From: Exiguobacterium acetylicum DSM 20416
Lineage (GTDB): Bacteria > Bacillota > Bacilli > Exiguobacteriales > Exiguobacteriaceae
Direction: 5' to 3'
DNA length: 64,000 nt
Assembly (NCBI RefSeq): GCF_000702605.1
Contig: NZ_JNIR01000001.1
Coordinates: forward strand, 2,098,501 to 2,162,500
Shown: piece by piece, positions 43,987 through 53,407 of the stretch
Layout: every line of letters begins with the position of its first letter
How positions within the stretch are numbered: position 1 is the stretch's first letter
Notes under the pieces: generated by a model
Seen by the model: only the letters and a program-made list of their open reading frames with translations
The model's database searches: none
Told to the model about the DNA's origin: nothing
Position numbers and translations under genes: made by a program

Positions 43987-44581
43987 AGTGGTTTAACCAA
44001 TCCGTTGCCGCTTCAATCGTTGGCATGACGAGTTGGTGACCGTAATTCGACCACGTGACGTCGACTGATGCACCGGCTTGCTTCAAGAGTGCTGATAACT
44101 CTTCCGTTTCCTGAGCCGGACAAATCGGGTCATTGCTTCCGGCGCCGATGAAGACGCGCACGTCCGATAAGTCAGGTAGCGTCACACCACGACGTGGTAC
44201 CATCGGATGCAACAGAATCGCTTGTTTGAACAAAGCTTCTTCGAACAACATATTCGCCGCGATGTTCGCACCGTTCGAGTACCCGACTGGAATCAGACGA
44301 TCGAGATCAAAACCGCGCTCCGCTGCCTGGTCACGTAAAAACTGAATTAAACGTGCTGTCCGTAAAGCGAGGTCTTCTTCATCAAAGACACCTTCTGCGA
44401 GTCGTTTGAAGAAGCGTGGCATCCCGTTTTCCGAGACTTCCCCACGGACGGACAAGTAGCCTGCTTCCGAATCGAGCAACGAGACGAGTCCAACGAGATC
44501 TTGTTCCGTTCCGCCTGTGCCATGTAAGAATAAAAAGATCGGTGCGTCTGCTGTTTTTGGTGCTTGGTATAAATGAATCAT
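43985..44581 (-). CDS. Carboxylesterase-type hydrolase (MhqD-like)
   Basis: The 198-residue alpha/beta hydrolase shows the oxyanion motif FLHGTGGTEQD, nucleophile VGYSNGANIA (Ser near residue 108), acid GSNDPICP and catalytic His SNYGHQLV. It overlaps the dioxygenase gene by 4 nt. B. subtilis pairs similar genes (mhqE/mhqD, mhqO) under the quinone sensor MhqR, so a role in detoxifying quinones or catechols is likely but inferred. Confidence 0.85.
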   Translation of the reverse strand: MIHLYQAPKTADAPIFLFLHGTGGTEQDLVGLVSLLDSEAGYLSVRGEVSENGMPRFFKRLAEGVFDEEDLALRTARLIQFLRDQAAERGFDLDRLIPVGYSNGANIAANMLFEEALFKQAILLHPMVPRRGVTLPDLSDVRVFIGAGSNDPICPAQETEELSALLKQAGASVDVTWSNYGHQLVMPTIEAATDWLNH

Positions 44582-45516
44582 ACGAGTCTCCCCTTCGGTA
44601 CAGTAATAGGTGTTACATGATTTGTGATCGCCGTACGATGTGCTTCGAATTGTTCCGGTAACTTCAAGTCTTCTCCGAGCATCTCGAACTCTTCATCGAT
44701 CGCGAACCCTGGATTATCGGTCGCGATTTCATGGAGGATCCGACCGCGGTCATGGAAATAGATCGATGTGAAGTAGTTGCGATCCTTCACTTCAGTCGTC
44801 AACAAACCGAACGTGTTGATGGCGTTCATCCAGTCGAGTTGTTCCTTTTGATCCGTTGCCCGCCACGCAATATGGTGAACCGTTCCAGTCCCCGGACGAC
44901 CGACTGGCATTTGACCATGAACGACGTCAACGACATTCCCGAACTCGCCTTCTGCGATGTACCGGTCAACGGTTTCCGTCCGTTTGCTGAGTGTCAGTCC
45001 GAATGTGTCTGTCAGTAATTTTGCTGTGTCTGATGGATCCCTTGACAGTAACGTCGCTCCCGCAAATCCTTTGATGGCGACATCACGTGTGATGCCGTCG
45101 ATTTCATAGCGACTGCCTTGTCCCGCCTCGCGTTCGACGAGTTCAATCTGAAGACCGTGTGGATCTTCGAAGGCGATCTGTTGCTCTCCGAACCGAACCG
45201 TTTCTTCAAACAAGACGTTTTTTTCTGTCAGTCGCGCTTTCCAAAAATCTGCTGCACCGACCGGAATCGCGTAAGCTGTCGTTCCGACTTGTCCGGCACC
45301 GACCTGTCCTTTTGCCATGCCTTCAAACGGAAAGAACGTGATGATCGTTCCCGGTGCTCCAGATTCGTTACCGAAGTAGAAGTGGTACGTTCCTGGATCA
45401 TCGAAGTTGACCGTTTTTTTGACGAATCGTAGCCCGAGAATCGTTCCGTAAAAATCGAGATTTTCTTGTGGATCGCCAACCATCGCTGAGATATGATGGA
45501 TACCTTGCGTTTTCAT
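44578..45516 (-). CDS. Ring-cleaving dioxygenase (MhqO/MhqE-like)
   Basis: The 312-residue protein has two glyoxalase-fold modules (about 4-140 and 150-270), beginning GIHHISAMVGDPQENLDFY, with metal ligand His residues in GIHHI and TVHHIAWR and a Glu in the final RILHEIATD. It is typical of MhqA/E/O extradiol-type dioxygenases. ATG 45516 has GGAGG upstream; the open frame continues uselessly into the divergent gene. The promoter is at 45554-45582. Confidence 0.88.
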   Translation of the reverse strand: MKTQGIHHISAMVGDPQENLDFYGTILGLRFVKKTVNFDDPGTYHFYFGNESGAPGTIITFFPFEGMAKGQVGAGQVGTTAYAIPVGAADFWKARLTEKNVLFEETVRFGEQQIAFEDPHGLQIELVEREAGQGSRYEIDGITRDVAIKGFAGATLLSRDPSDTAKLLTDTFGLTLSKRTETVDRYIAEGEFGNVVDVVHGQMPVGRPGTGTVHHIAWRATDQKEQLDWMNAINTFGLLTTEVKDRNYFTSIYFHDRGRILHEIATDNPGFAIDEEFEMLGEDLKLPEQFEAHRTAITNHVTPITVPKGRLV

Positions 45517-45553
45517 ATGATGCGTTCCTCCTTCAGTCGTATCTGTTAAAACA

Positions 45554-45582
45554 ATAATAGTAACTAAAGAACAAAAAGTAAA
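45554..45582 (-). promoter_or_regulatory. Promoter of the dioxygenase-hydrolase operon
   Basis: TTTACT (45582-45577), 17 nt, TATTAT (45559-45554) on the minus strand. No palindrome resembling the MhqR operator was recognised. Confidence 0.55.
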
Positions 45583-45694
45583 CTGATAAGCCTTCCCTCG
45601 TTCTTTTTTGGAACCTTTATCCATTTCCGACCGTAGGACACTATGTAACAATGGTACACTTGTCGTGCAACAGACGTCTTTAAAGGAGGTTCTT

Positions 45695-46588
45695 ATGTTA
45701 GAAATCAAACACATCACGAAGCGTTTCGGCGATTTCACGGCCGTTGATGCCTTGACGATCGAGGTGCCACCAGGGCAAATTTTTGGTTTGCTTGGTGCGA
45801 ACGGTGCCGGAAAAACAACGACGTTCCGGATGCTGCTCGGTCTACTGCAACCGACTGAAGGATCGATCACCTGGAATGGAGAGCGCATCCCGACTTCAAA
45901 AATCGGATACCTTCCGGAAGAACGAGGGCTGTATCCAAAAGTTCGCGTCGATGAACAGCTCTTGTTCCTTGCTGAACTTCGCGATATGAAACGGAAGGAT
46001 GCGAAACGAGCCTTGACGGAATGGCTAGAGTATTTCCAAATTCCGCAGTATGAAAAAATGCGCGTCGAACAACTCTCAAAAGGAAATCAACAAAAAATCC
46101 AGTTGATCTCCGCCGTCCTACATAAACCCGAACTGCTGATTTTAGATGAGCCGTTCAGCGGACTCGATCCGGTCAACGCCGAACAGTTGAAACGTGCTGT
46201 CAAAAAGTTGACCGTCGACGGAACGACGATCGTCTTCTCGAGTCACCGGATGGACCACGTCGAAGAACTCTGCGAACATGTCGCGATCCTCGATCATGGG
46301 AAACCCGTCGTCGCCGGTTATCTTCCTGACATCAAGGCAGGATACGGAAAAACACGTGTCCTTTTGACGACAGATGCTCCGCCACTCCTATGGGATAGCT
46401 TACCAGGTGTGCTCCAGGTCGAGTCAGATAACAATGGGCATATCGTCCAAGTCTCTTCGAAAGAAACGGCTGATCAACTTCTCCAACATATCGTCAGTCA
46501 AGGACACCATGTCGATCGTTTCGTTTGGGATCAGTTATCCCTGCAGGATATCTTCATCGAGGAGGTCGGCAAACGTTATGAACCGTAA
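45695..46588 (+). CDS. ABC transporter ATPase (NatA/YhaQ type)
   Basis: The 297-residue ATPase has Walker A GANGAGKTT, signature LSKGNQQKIQ, Walker B LLILDEPFSGLD and an H-loop SSHRM, plus a C-terminal DUF4162-like extension. It pairs with the permease below (11-nt overlap), as in Bacillus NatAB or YhaQP exporters of sodium or other toxic compounds. ATG 45695 has AAAGGAGG upstream. Confidence 0.9.
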   Translation: MLEIKHITKRFGDFTAVDALTIEVPPGQIFGLLGANGAGKTTTFRMLLGLLQPTEGSITWNGERIPTSKIGYLPEERGLYPKVRVDEQLLFLAELRDMKRKDAKRALTEWLEYFQIPQYEKMRVEQLSKGNQQKIQLISAVLHKPELLILDEPFSGLDPVNAEQLKRAVKKLTVDGTTIVFSSHRMDHVEELCEHVAILDHGKPVVAGYLPDIKAGYGKTRVLLTTDAPPLLWDSLPGVLQVESDNNGHIVQVSSKETADQLLQHIVSQGHHVDRFVWDQLSLQDIFIEEVGKRYEP

Positions 46589-47777
46589 ATTCCTGACTTT
46601 ATATCGCTTCAATCTACTTCAAAAATTGCGTGCGAAAAGCTTTTTGATCTCGACTGTCCTGATGGTCCTGTTCCTCGTCGGCTTCGGCAATATCGAACGG
46701 ATTCTCGACTGGTTTTCGGGTGACGATCCGAAAGTTGCTCTTGTCAGTGAATTGTCGACCGATCTTCGTCCAGCCTTGAAGAAGGCTGGTGTCACTTCAG
46801 ACATCACGACGAAGGACTATACGGTCGCACAAGCACGAAAGGCAATCGACCGCGGTACATTCGATGCCGTGGCAATCGTTCAGGATTCGTATGACGTGAC
46901 ACTCGTCAGCGCTAGTCCTGAGTCTGAATTACAGACACAGGTCGCAACAGTCGTCAAACAAGTCCGTGACCAAGCCGTCATCACGGATGCTGAAATCGAT
47001 CCGAACGTTCTTGCTTCGCTCGCTGAACCCGTTCCCATCAAGCAAGAATTGACGTCGACTGGCGGAAAAAGCGAGGATGAATTATTCGCTGCCTCAGCGC
47101 TCGTCTACGTGTTGCTGTTCTTGATGTACTTCACGATTGCCATCTACGGTGGAATGATCGTCACAGAAATCGCGAACGAAAAATCATCCCGTGTCATGGA
47201 GCTGCTGATCTCAGCAGCGAGTCCGATCCAACACATGCTCGCGAAGATTCTTTCGATTGCTACGGTCAGTCTCGTACAATTGTCGATTCTCGTTGGTGTC
47301 GGCTACTACAGTGCTCAAAGCAGCAGTTTATTCGATCAGTTATCACTCGATTCCCTGAGTGCCCGAACGATCATTTATCTGTTCGTTTTCTTCCTGCTCG
47401 GATACTTCCTGTACGCGACGCTCCTCGCGGCACTCGGTTCACTCGTCAGTCGGGTCGAGGATGCGCAGCAAGTGACGTTACCGGTCATCTTGTTGATCGT
47501 CGCTGCTTTCATGATTTCGATGTTTAGTCTGAATGCACCGACGAACCAAGCCGTCGTCGTCCTGTCATTCGTTCCGTTCTTTACACCGATGGTCATGTTC
47601 CTGCGCGTCATGTTGACCGATGTACCGCTATGGCAAGTGTCGATTTCGCTCATTTTGATGCTGATCAGCATCTCGCTCGCCTTATTAGTCGGAACCAAAT
47701 TCTACCGGGGTGGCGTTCTGTTCTATGGATCGAATCCACTCAAACAGTTGCGCCGGATCTTAAGCGGTCGCCGGTAA
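46578..47777 (+). CDS. ABC-2 type permease (NatB/YhaP type)
   Basis: The 399-residue permease has one N-terminal helix (about 20-36), a large extracytoplasmic domain (about 40-170) and five or six C-terminal helices with the typical IANEKSSRVMELLISAASP loop. It is the membrane half of the exporter with the preceding ATPase. Confidence 0.9.
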   Translation: MNRKFLTLYRFNLLQKLRAKSFLISTVLMVLFLVGFGNIERILDWFSGDDPKVALVSELSTDLRPALKKAGVTSDITTKDYTVAQARKAIDRGTFDAVAIVQDSYDVTLVSASPESELQTQVATVVKQVRDQAVITDAEIDPNVLASLAEPVPIKQELTSTGGKSEDELFAASALVYVLLFLMYFTIAIYGGMIVTEIANEKSSRVMELLISAASPIQHMLAKILSIATVSLVQLSILVGVGYYSAQSSSLFDQLSLDSLSARTIIYLFVFFLLGYFLYATLLAALGSLVSRVEDAQQVTLPVILLIVAAFMISMFSLNAPTNQAVVVLSFVPFFTPMVMFLRVMLTDVPLWQVSISLILMLISISLALLVGTKFYRGGVLFYGSNPLKQLRRILSGRR

Positions 47778-47843
47778 CAGTTTACAAGACGAATCGTTTC
47801 CGCTATCGTTAGGTGAGAAAAAGCCTTTAGGAGGAACTACGTT

Positions 47844-48272
47844 ATGCGGTCTCGTTTTTGGGCAGCGATCCTTTTCACAGCTGCTGCCATGGTCTCGTCA
47901 CTTGTCATGTTCACGAAATTCCCGCAAGCGAGTGCGACATGGGAACTCGTCCTTGCCTATGGAGGCATGGCGTTCGTCTCTAGCCTCTTTTGCTGGTCCT
48001 TCGTTGCGGTGCGCCGCCACTCTTCCCGTTTATACGGAAGCTGGGTCGGTGTCTTCATCGCCGGACTGACTGTCTTACTCGTCTGTATCGCGCGATTCGT
48101 CTTGCGTGGTGATGTGATGATGATTTTCAAATGGCAAGCGATGCTTGGTAGCTTAACTCTCAATTTCGGCTATGTCGGTTGGGTACTCGTCATTGCAAAT
48201 GCGATCATTGGTTTTATCATCGGTCGGATCCGTCAAAAGACGCGTCGTCCACGCCCGATGCCACAACGTTAA
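47844..48272 (+). CDS. Hypothetical four-helix membrane protein
   Basis: I do not recognise the family. The 142-residue protein has four membrane helices (about 5-22, 34-55, 66-87 and 105-128) and a basic tail (RQKTRRPRPMPQR). AGGAGG lies 8 nt before the ATG. It follows the ABC-2 permease by 66 nt and may share its transcript. Confidence 0.7.
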   Translation: MRSRFWAAILFTAAAMVSSLVMFTKFPQASATWELVLAYGGMAFVSSLFCWSFVAVRRHSSRLYGSWVGVFIAGLTVLLVCIARFVLRGDVMMIFKWQAMLGSLTLNFGYVGWVLVIANAIIGFIIGRIRQKTRRPRPMPQR

Positions 48273-48273
48273 T

Positions 48274-48322
48274 AAAAAGTCGCTGTCTTCTGAACGTCAA
48301 TCAGAAGACAGCGACTTTTTTT
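48274..48322. terminator. Bidirectional terminator
   Basis: AAAAAGTCGCTGTCTTCTGA ... TCAGAAGACAGCGACTTTTT, long and perfect, between convergent genes. Confidence 0.88.
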
Positions 48323-48950
48323 ATTTTCGGTGATAACGGGAACGACTTTTCCGGTCACTGTAATCCGCATAATAGGTCGAACTGGATAAAGAGACACCGT
48401 CCGTCATGCGGTCGAGGTATTCATCCAGTTGCATCATCGATGGTAACTTATCCTCGAACAACTCATATGTCTCTTCTGCTTGATCGCGTTGCAACTCCCC
48501 TGCTTCCATCACGGCTTCGACGAGCTCATGGAAGATCCGTTGCTCGGTCGCACTCATTGTCTGCTCGATCCGTTTGACGTCCTCGTCATACATTAAATCA
48601 AACAGGCGCATCCGTTCTTCGAGCTGTTCTTCGACCCACGTCCCGTCTTGTCCGAGCGTCTGTTCATAAGCAAGCTTCATCTCTTCAAGCGGTGTATTCT
48701 GTTGCATGATGAACTTCAATGACTCTCCCGTCCAGATATGCCGTGCCAAATAACTGGCGTCGATGTTCAAGACGTCCGCCAATGCTTCGATGTAGGGTTT
48801 GGTTGGATAGACTTCGCTGAGCTCCGTCCGGCGGATGAAGTACGGTGCGACGCCGAGTCGTTCAGCCAGCTGTTCGATCGTAATCCCGGCACGCTCCCGT
48901 AAAATACGAATCCGGTCACCGTAACCCCGATATGGTGAATGGTCTAGCAT
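48321..48950 (-). CDS. Xre-family helix-turn-helix regulator
   Basis: The 209-residue protein has an N-terminal HTH_3 domain (about 10-65: LRERAGITIEQLAERLGVAPYFIRR) and an acidic helical C-terminal part (about 80-190) of unknown role, ending in a basic serine-rich tail. It starts 30 nt after the BceB-type permease on the same strand with GGGAGGG upstream, so it may belong to that operon. Confidence 0.82.
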   Translation of the reverse strand: MLDHSPYRGYGDRIRILRERAGITIEQLAERLGVAPYFIRRTELSEVYPTKPYIEALADVLNIDASYLARHIWTGESLKFIMQQNTPLEEMKLAYEQTLGQDGTWVEEQLEERMRLFDLMYDEDVKRIEQTMSATEQRIFHELVEAVMEAGELQRDQAEETYELFEDKLPSMMQLDEYLDRMTDGVSLSSSTYYADYSDRKSRSRYHRK

Positions 48951-48980
48951 ACGATTCCCTCCCTTATTCCTATGGTATCA

Positions 48981-50912
48981 TCATACCCTTGAATCCGGTG
49001 TCGGATACATCGAACTTTCGGATGAATTCCGAAACAGATGCCGCGGGTAACGCAACCAAATCGGTAGGACACTCAAGAAGTACCCAACCGTGACGATACT
49101 GATCCAAAATACAGCTAAGTTAAGAAATGATCCCGGCTGTAGTCCGGCTTGTGTCACGACGACTTGGAACAATAAGAAGGCATGGAAGACAGAAATTAGA
49201 TACGGAATAAGCAGAACAGCACCATACTTCATTAACAAGTAGCTGCGAATGTTCCCGGAACCGAACCCTAACGCAAACAACGTCTTCATCCGCTTTTGTT
49301 CCTGTTCCGCCGTCATCTGCATCCATACATGTAGAAAACTCGCATTGATGACGAACAACCAGATCGTCAAGAGAACGACGACGAACGTGACAAGTCGCAC
49401 GATTCGGATTCCGTCGATTTCATCTTCTGTCTCATTGATCAACTGATAAGGAACCGGTTGCTTCTCATCTAGCTTCGCTGCCGACTGGATGTTGCGGACG
49501 ATTTTCATCCACTGTTTCCAGTCCTTCGTTCCATAATCATGGTAGGCTGGCGTATCGAAGACGACGATTTGCCGGACGGGTTGCTTGAGTGTTTGAAAAA
49601 CGGCATCACTGACGACGAAGATCGTCTCGATTTGATAATTGTAACCAAATACTAAATCGTGAGAAGCAGCGGGAAGTAACTCAAAGTCAGCGTTCTTCAT
49701 CGCCTGCTTCTCTTTTTTCATCGTCGGTGTATTCTCTTCAAGTTGTACCGGACGTGCCGGTACAAAGAAACTTTGTCGCCCCGTCGCCGTTCGATCCTTA
49801 AGATGCAGTTGACGCATCATCTTGTTGTACGACGAAATCGGTAAGAGGACACGTGTGCCATCTGCTTTTACTTCAATATCCTGCTGGTAGCGATCCGGGA
49901 ATGCCTCCGTCATCGTCTGCTTGATATCCTTCAATCGCTTCGTCGGTTGAGCGGATTCTTCGTAATAGACGAGACCGAATTGATTTTGGGATGATAAGTC
50001 GAGTCCGATCAATTGAAACAAGAAGACCAGTCCGACTGCTGTTAGCGCACACGATGTCAGAATCGTTCCAAGGGCAATGAGCGTACTATTCGTTCTGAGT
50101 TGATTGGCGATTTCCGAGACGATCAGCTTCCGCAGCGACAAACGACGTGGTCGATATAACTTGGTCAACCACGGTAAGACATATCGGCAAATGAAGAAGG
50201 AGCCGATGAAGATGACAAGTGGGAAAAATATATAAAATCCTTCCGTCCGAACAAAGGCTAAGGCATAACCATAGATCAACAGAAGTAACGCTCCGATTTG
50301 CGTCAGAATCCAGACTCGTTTTCGAAATAGCGAACGGGAACGCGTCGGTCGGTCGGGACGAAAGCGATAGATCGCAAGGACCGTTGCCGTCAGCAACACA
50401 AGGAAGGCGCCACCGATCAAAGCAAGAATCGCATAAAAGGATAATTCGAATTCGATTGCTGGTAAGAACATAACTTTGACGACGGACAGCAACAGCATCT
50501 TCGTCAAGACATTACCTAGAATCATCCCCGCAGTGATGGCTAAACCACCGACGATCAACACTTCAATCAAAAAATACTTTAAAAAATGCGACAGACCACT
50601 ACCGAGCGTCCGCATTGTCCGTAAATCGTTCTTGCGGTGCTCAAGCATCGTATAGGTCGTCGAATAGATGAACAGTACACTGAAAAATAGGATGATCAGC
50701 TCCGCGATGAAGACGAAGAAGATCGTCATCTCGATGACTTGGTTCAATTGACTAAGGATTTTGGCGACGTTTTGGAATGATCCATTCGTCAACAAGTTCC
50801 AATAACTCGTCACGATCGTCATCGCGATGATGATCGTCAAGGCATAGCCGTAATACAAGCGCTGATAACGCCGGATATTACGTAGGGCGTATTGCAGATA
50901 ATTGATGCTCAT
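48981..50912 (-). CDS. BceB-type ABC permease (module 2)
   Basis: The 643-residue FtsX-like permease has ten predicted helices with the hallmark large extracellular domain (about 305-525) between helices 7 and 8. BceB-type permeases sense and free lipid II-cycle intermediates from peptide antibiotics and activate the partner kinase. The gene overlaps the ATPase gene by 35 nt and forms the end of the RR-HK-ATPase-permease operon. Confidence 0.92.
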   Translation of the reverse strand: MSINYLQYALRNIRRYQRLYYGYALTIIIAMTIVTSYWNLLTNGSFQNVAKILSQLNQVIEMTIFFVFIAELIILFFSVLFIYSTTYTMLEHRKNDLRTMRTLGSGLSHFLKYFLIEVLIVGGLAITAGMILGNVLTKMLLLSVVKVMFLPAIEFELSFYAILALIGGAFLVLLTATVLAIYRFRPDRPTRSRSLFRKRVWILTQIGALLLLIYGYALAFVRTEGFYIFFPLVIFIGSFFICRYVLPWLTKLYRPRRLSLRKLIVSEIANQLRTNSTLIALGTILTSCALTAVGLVFLFQLIGLDLSSQNQFGLVYYEESAQPTKRLKDIKQTMTEAFPDRYQQDIEVKADGTRVLLPISSYNKMMRQLHLKDRTATGRQSFFVPARPVQLEENTPTMKKEKQAMKNADFELLPAASHDLVFGYNYQIETIFVVSDAVFQTLKQPVRQIVVFDTPAYHDYGTKDWKQWMKIVRNIQSAAKLDEKQPVPYQLINETEDEIDGIRIVRLVTFVVVLLTIWLFVINASFLHVWMQMTAEQEQKRMKTLFALGFGSGNIRSYLLMKYGAVLLIPYLISVFHAFLLFQVVVTQAGLQPGSFLNLAVFWISIVTVGYFLSVLPIWLRYPRHLFRNSSESSMYPTPDSRV

Positions 50913-51642
50913 CCCCTCCTAGCAGCGATAGTGATTCGATGACCCGTTGGAAAAAGATGCGGCGTGGTTCATCGCGGAATAACTCCGTCTGAATGCTACC
51001 GTCCTTTAGGAACAAGACATGGTTACAGTACGACGCGACTTGTGGATCGTGTGTCACGATGACCATCGTCATCCCCGTCGCGTTCAACTCGGCTAGGACG
51101 TCCATGACGTGTTTTGTCGCTTGGAAGTCGAGTGCTCCCGTCGGTTCGTCCGCAAGCATCAGACGTGGTGTATGAATCAAGGCACGACCGATCGCGGTCC
51201 GTTGTCGTTGTCCACCACTGACCTCATCGACCTGTTTATCTAGCAGATCATCAATTTGTAGACGACGTGCCAACTCCTCCATCTCTTCCCGCGCGAGCTT
51301 CGTCTTTTTCCCCGATAGCATCAACGGGACGAGCATGTTCTCGCCGAGCGTTAACGAATCGAGTAGATTGAATTCCTGAAAGATGATCCCGAGCGTCTCG
51401 CGCCGGAAACGTGTCATCTCTTTTCGTTTGAACGTCGCCGTATCGACGCCGTCAATCAAAATCGATCCCCAACTCGGTTCGTCGAGTGTTGCAAGCAAGT
51501 TGATCAGCGTCGATTTCCCACTACCGGATGGTCCCATGACTGCGACCATCTCACCTTCTTCGACTCGGAAATTGATATCCGTCAACGGTTGTTCCGTCAC
51601 CTTTCCGGGATAGACTTTCCCTAATTGTTTAACCTCAATCAT
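50878..51642 (-). CDS. BceA-type ABC ATPase (module 2)
   Basis: The 254-residue ATPase has Walker A GPSGSGKST, signature VSGGQRQRT, Walker B MLADEPTGALD and a MacB/LolD-like layout. It overlaps the kinase gene by 8 nt and the permease by 35 nt. It powers the antibiotic-resistance permease following it. Confidence 0.92.
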   Translation of the reverse strand: MIEVKQLGKVYPGKVTEQPLTDINFRVEEGEMVAVMGPSGSGKSTLINLLATLDEPSWGSILIDGVDTATFKRKEMTRFRRETLGIIFQEFNLLDSLTLGENMLVPLMLSGKKTKLAREEMEELARRLQIDDLLDKQVDEVSGGQRQRTAIGRALIHTPRLMLADEPTGALDFQATKHVMDVLAELNATGMTMVIVTHDPQVASYCNHVLFLKDGSIQTELFRDEPRRIFFQRVIESLSLLGGDEHQLSAIRPT

Positions 51643-52627
51643 GTGCGCGACCTCCTACTAATCGAATCCGGCATGTCGTACCGACCCCTTCTTCACTCTC
51701 GAGTTCAATCTCGTGCCCGAGCTTCAAGCAGACCTGCTGGACGAAATACAACCCCATCCCGGTCGATTCTCCGTAACGTCGTCCGTTTTCGCCAGTGAAG
51801 AACGCATTAAAGACACGTGGGACGTCTCGTTTTGGAATCCCTACACCGTCGTCTTGAACCGAAAGGACGACTTGCCCGTTTGTCACTTCTGCCGTCAGAA
51901 CGACTTCTCGACCATGTCCCGTCGTGTACTTGATGGCGTTCGTCACGAGCTGTAGGACGAGGAAACGAAACCACTTCGCATCCGTGTATACGTACACGTC
52001 GTCAGCGATATCGAGTTTCGGAAAGACCTGATTTTTAACGAATAATCGTTTCTCTTGATTGATGATACTCGTGACGAGCGGCTTCAGTGCCAATCGTTCC
52101 GCCTTCAAATCTGTCTCGATCGCTTCTAAACGTGACGAATAGAGCATCTGGTCGAGTCCACTGCGCAATCGATCGACCTCTTGACGTAAATCCGCTTGAT
52201 AGTGTTCTCCTGGGTGTTCAAGGATCAACTCGATGACGGATAACGGTGTCTTCATCTGGTGAATCCATTGATCGACATACCGATGCCGTTCCTTTTCTTT
52301 TCGTCGCTCAGCAAACAGACTGTTTCGAAACAATGTCTGTTGCCGCTCTAAAAATTGTTCGACGGCAACGGAAATCGGTTCTTCACTATCACTGCGAATC
52401 GGTTCTGCGACCGATTGAACCGGCTGTTGCATCCGTCGTAGCAATGGAAGCATGCTGAAGAAACGATAACTGAGATAAATCAAGAGACCGATACTGTTCA
52501 AAAGTACGATATAAAAGAAGGCTGCTGGGCGATACAAATCATAGAGCCATAAGACGGCATATAAAATCAGCATTTGTCCGGTAAAGAAGAGGATTCCTGG
52601 TATCGCGTGCCGTAAAAAGAGCTTCAT
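51635..52627 (-). CDS. BceS-type intramembrane-sensing histidine kinase
   Basis: The 330-residue kinase has two helices (about 10-30 and 36-58) with a very short external loop, the BceS hallmark, so it must sense through the permease. The HisKA site is in WIHQMKTPLSVIEL (about residue 127) and the HATPase has NAIKYT, DDGVGIPK and GESTGMGLYF. It overlaps the regulator gene by 4 nt. Confidence 0.92.
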   Translation of the reverse strand: MKLFLRHAIPGILFFTGQMLILYAVLWLYDLYRPAAFFYIVLLNSIGLLIYLSYRFFSMLPLLRRMQQPVQSVAEPIRSDSEEPISVAVEQFLERQQTLFRNSLFAERRKEKERHRYVDQWIHQMKTPLSVIELILEHPGEHYQADLRQEVDRLRSGLDQMLYSSRLEAIETDLKAERLALKPLVTSIINQEKRLFVKNQVFPKLDIADDVYVYTDAKWFRFLVLQLVTNAIKYTTGHGREVVLTAEVTNGQVVLSVQDDGVGIPKRDVPRVFNAFFTGENGRRYGESTGMGLYFVQQVCLKLGHEIELESEEGVGTTCRIRLVGGRAHD

Positions 52628-53310
52628 GGTTCAAGAACCAGTTTATAACCGACGCCTCGTACCGTCTCAAGTCCAGCGACACCAATCTCGGCAAGTCGTT
52701 TGCGAACACGCGTAATATTGACGTTCAACGTATTCTCATCGACGAACGCTTCGTCATCCCAAATCCGTTCGAGCAGATCGCCCCGACTGACGATCCGGGG
52801 ACTTGCCGTCAGCAGCATCTCAAGGATCAACCCCTCTTTTTTTGACAGCTCGATTGACTGTTCCCCGTACTCTACGATATAACGATCTAAGTACAACGTG
52901 ACACCTTCTTTCGTCACCGTTCGCTCATCCGTCTCGTTCGACAGCGTGCCATAGGCCCGGCGAATCTGACTTTTAATCTTCGCGATGACGACCGCTCCTT
53001 GGAACGGTTTAACGATGTAATCATCCGCTCCGTATTCGAGCGCCATGACTTGATCCATCTCCCCGACCCGTGCCGAGATGAACAAGATCGGTGCCCGTGT
53101 CTTCATCCGTAACTGCCGGCACCAATAGAAACCGTCAAACTTCGGTAAATTGACATCTAATAGAATGACGTCCGGATTCGTCTCTTCATAGACCGCGACG
53201 ACATCCCCTCGCCCATCTTCAACGACGACTTTAAAATCATAGCGTTCGAGTAGTTCTTTCAATAGTGTAGCAATCTTCATATCATCTTCGACTAATAAAA
53301 TCGTATGCAT
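52624..53310 (-). CDS. BceR-type response regulator
   Basis: The 228-residue OmpR-type regulator has the receiver Asp in DVILLDVNLPKFDG and a winged helix ending TVRGVGYKLVLEP. ATG 53310 is chosen; the TTG four codons upstream sits too near the AGGAG. It heads the operon with BceS and module 2 and probably also controls module 1 upstream. Confidence 0.92.
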   Translation of the reverse strand: MHTILLVEDDMKIATLLKELLERYDFKVVVEDGRGDVVAVYEETNPDVILLDVNLPKFDGFYWCRQLRMKTRAPILFISARVGEMDQVMALEYGADDYIVKPFQGAVVIAKIKSQIRRAYGTLSNETDERTVTKEGVTLYLDRYIVEYGEQSIELSKKEGLILEMLLTASPRIVSRGDLLERIWDDEAFVDENTLNVNITRVRKRLAEIGVAGLETVRGVGYKLVLEP

Positions 53311-53349
53311 CGTTTCTGTCAACTCCTTCTCCCTTTATCATAACGAACT

Positions 53350-53386
53350 CAAAAAGGACTGGAAACGATTATTCCGTTTCCAGTTC
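53350..53386 (-). terminator. Terminator between ABC module 1 and the bceRS-like operon
   Basis: GAACTGGAAACGG, loop, CGTTTCCAGTCC followed by TTTTTG on the minus strand. Confidence 0.8.
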
Positions 53387-53407
53387 TGTGTCCCCCTATT
53401 TAGTTCA

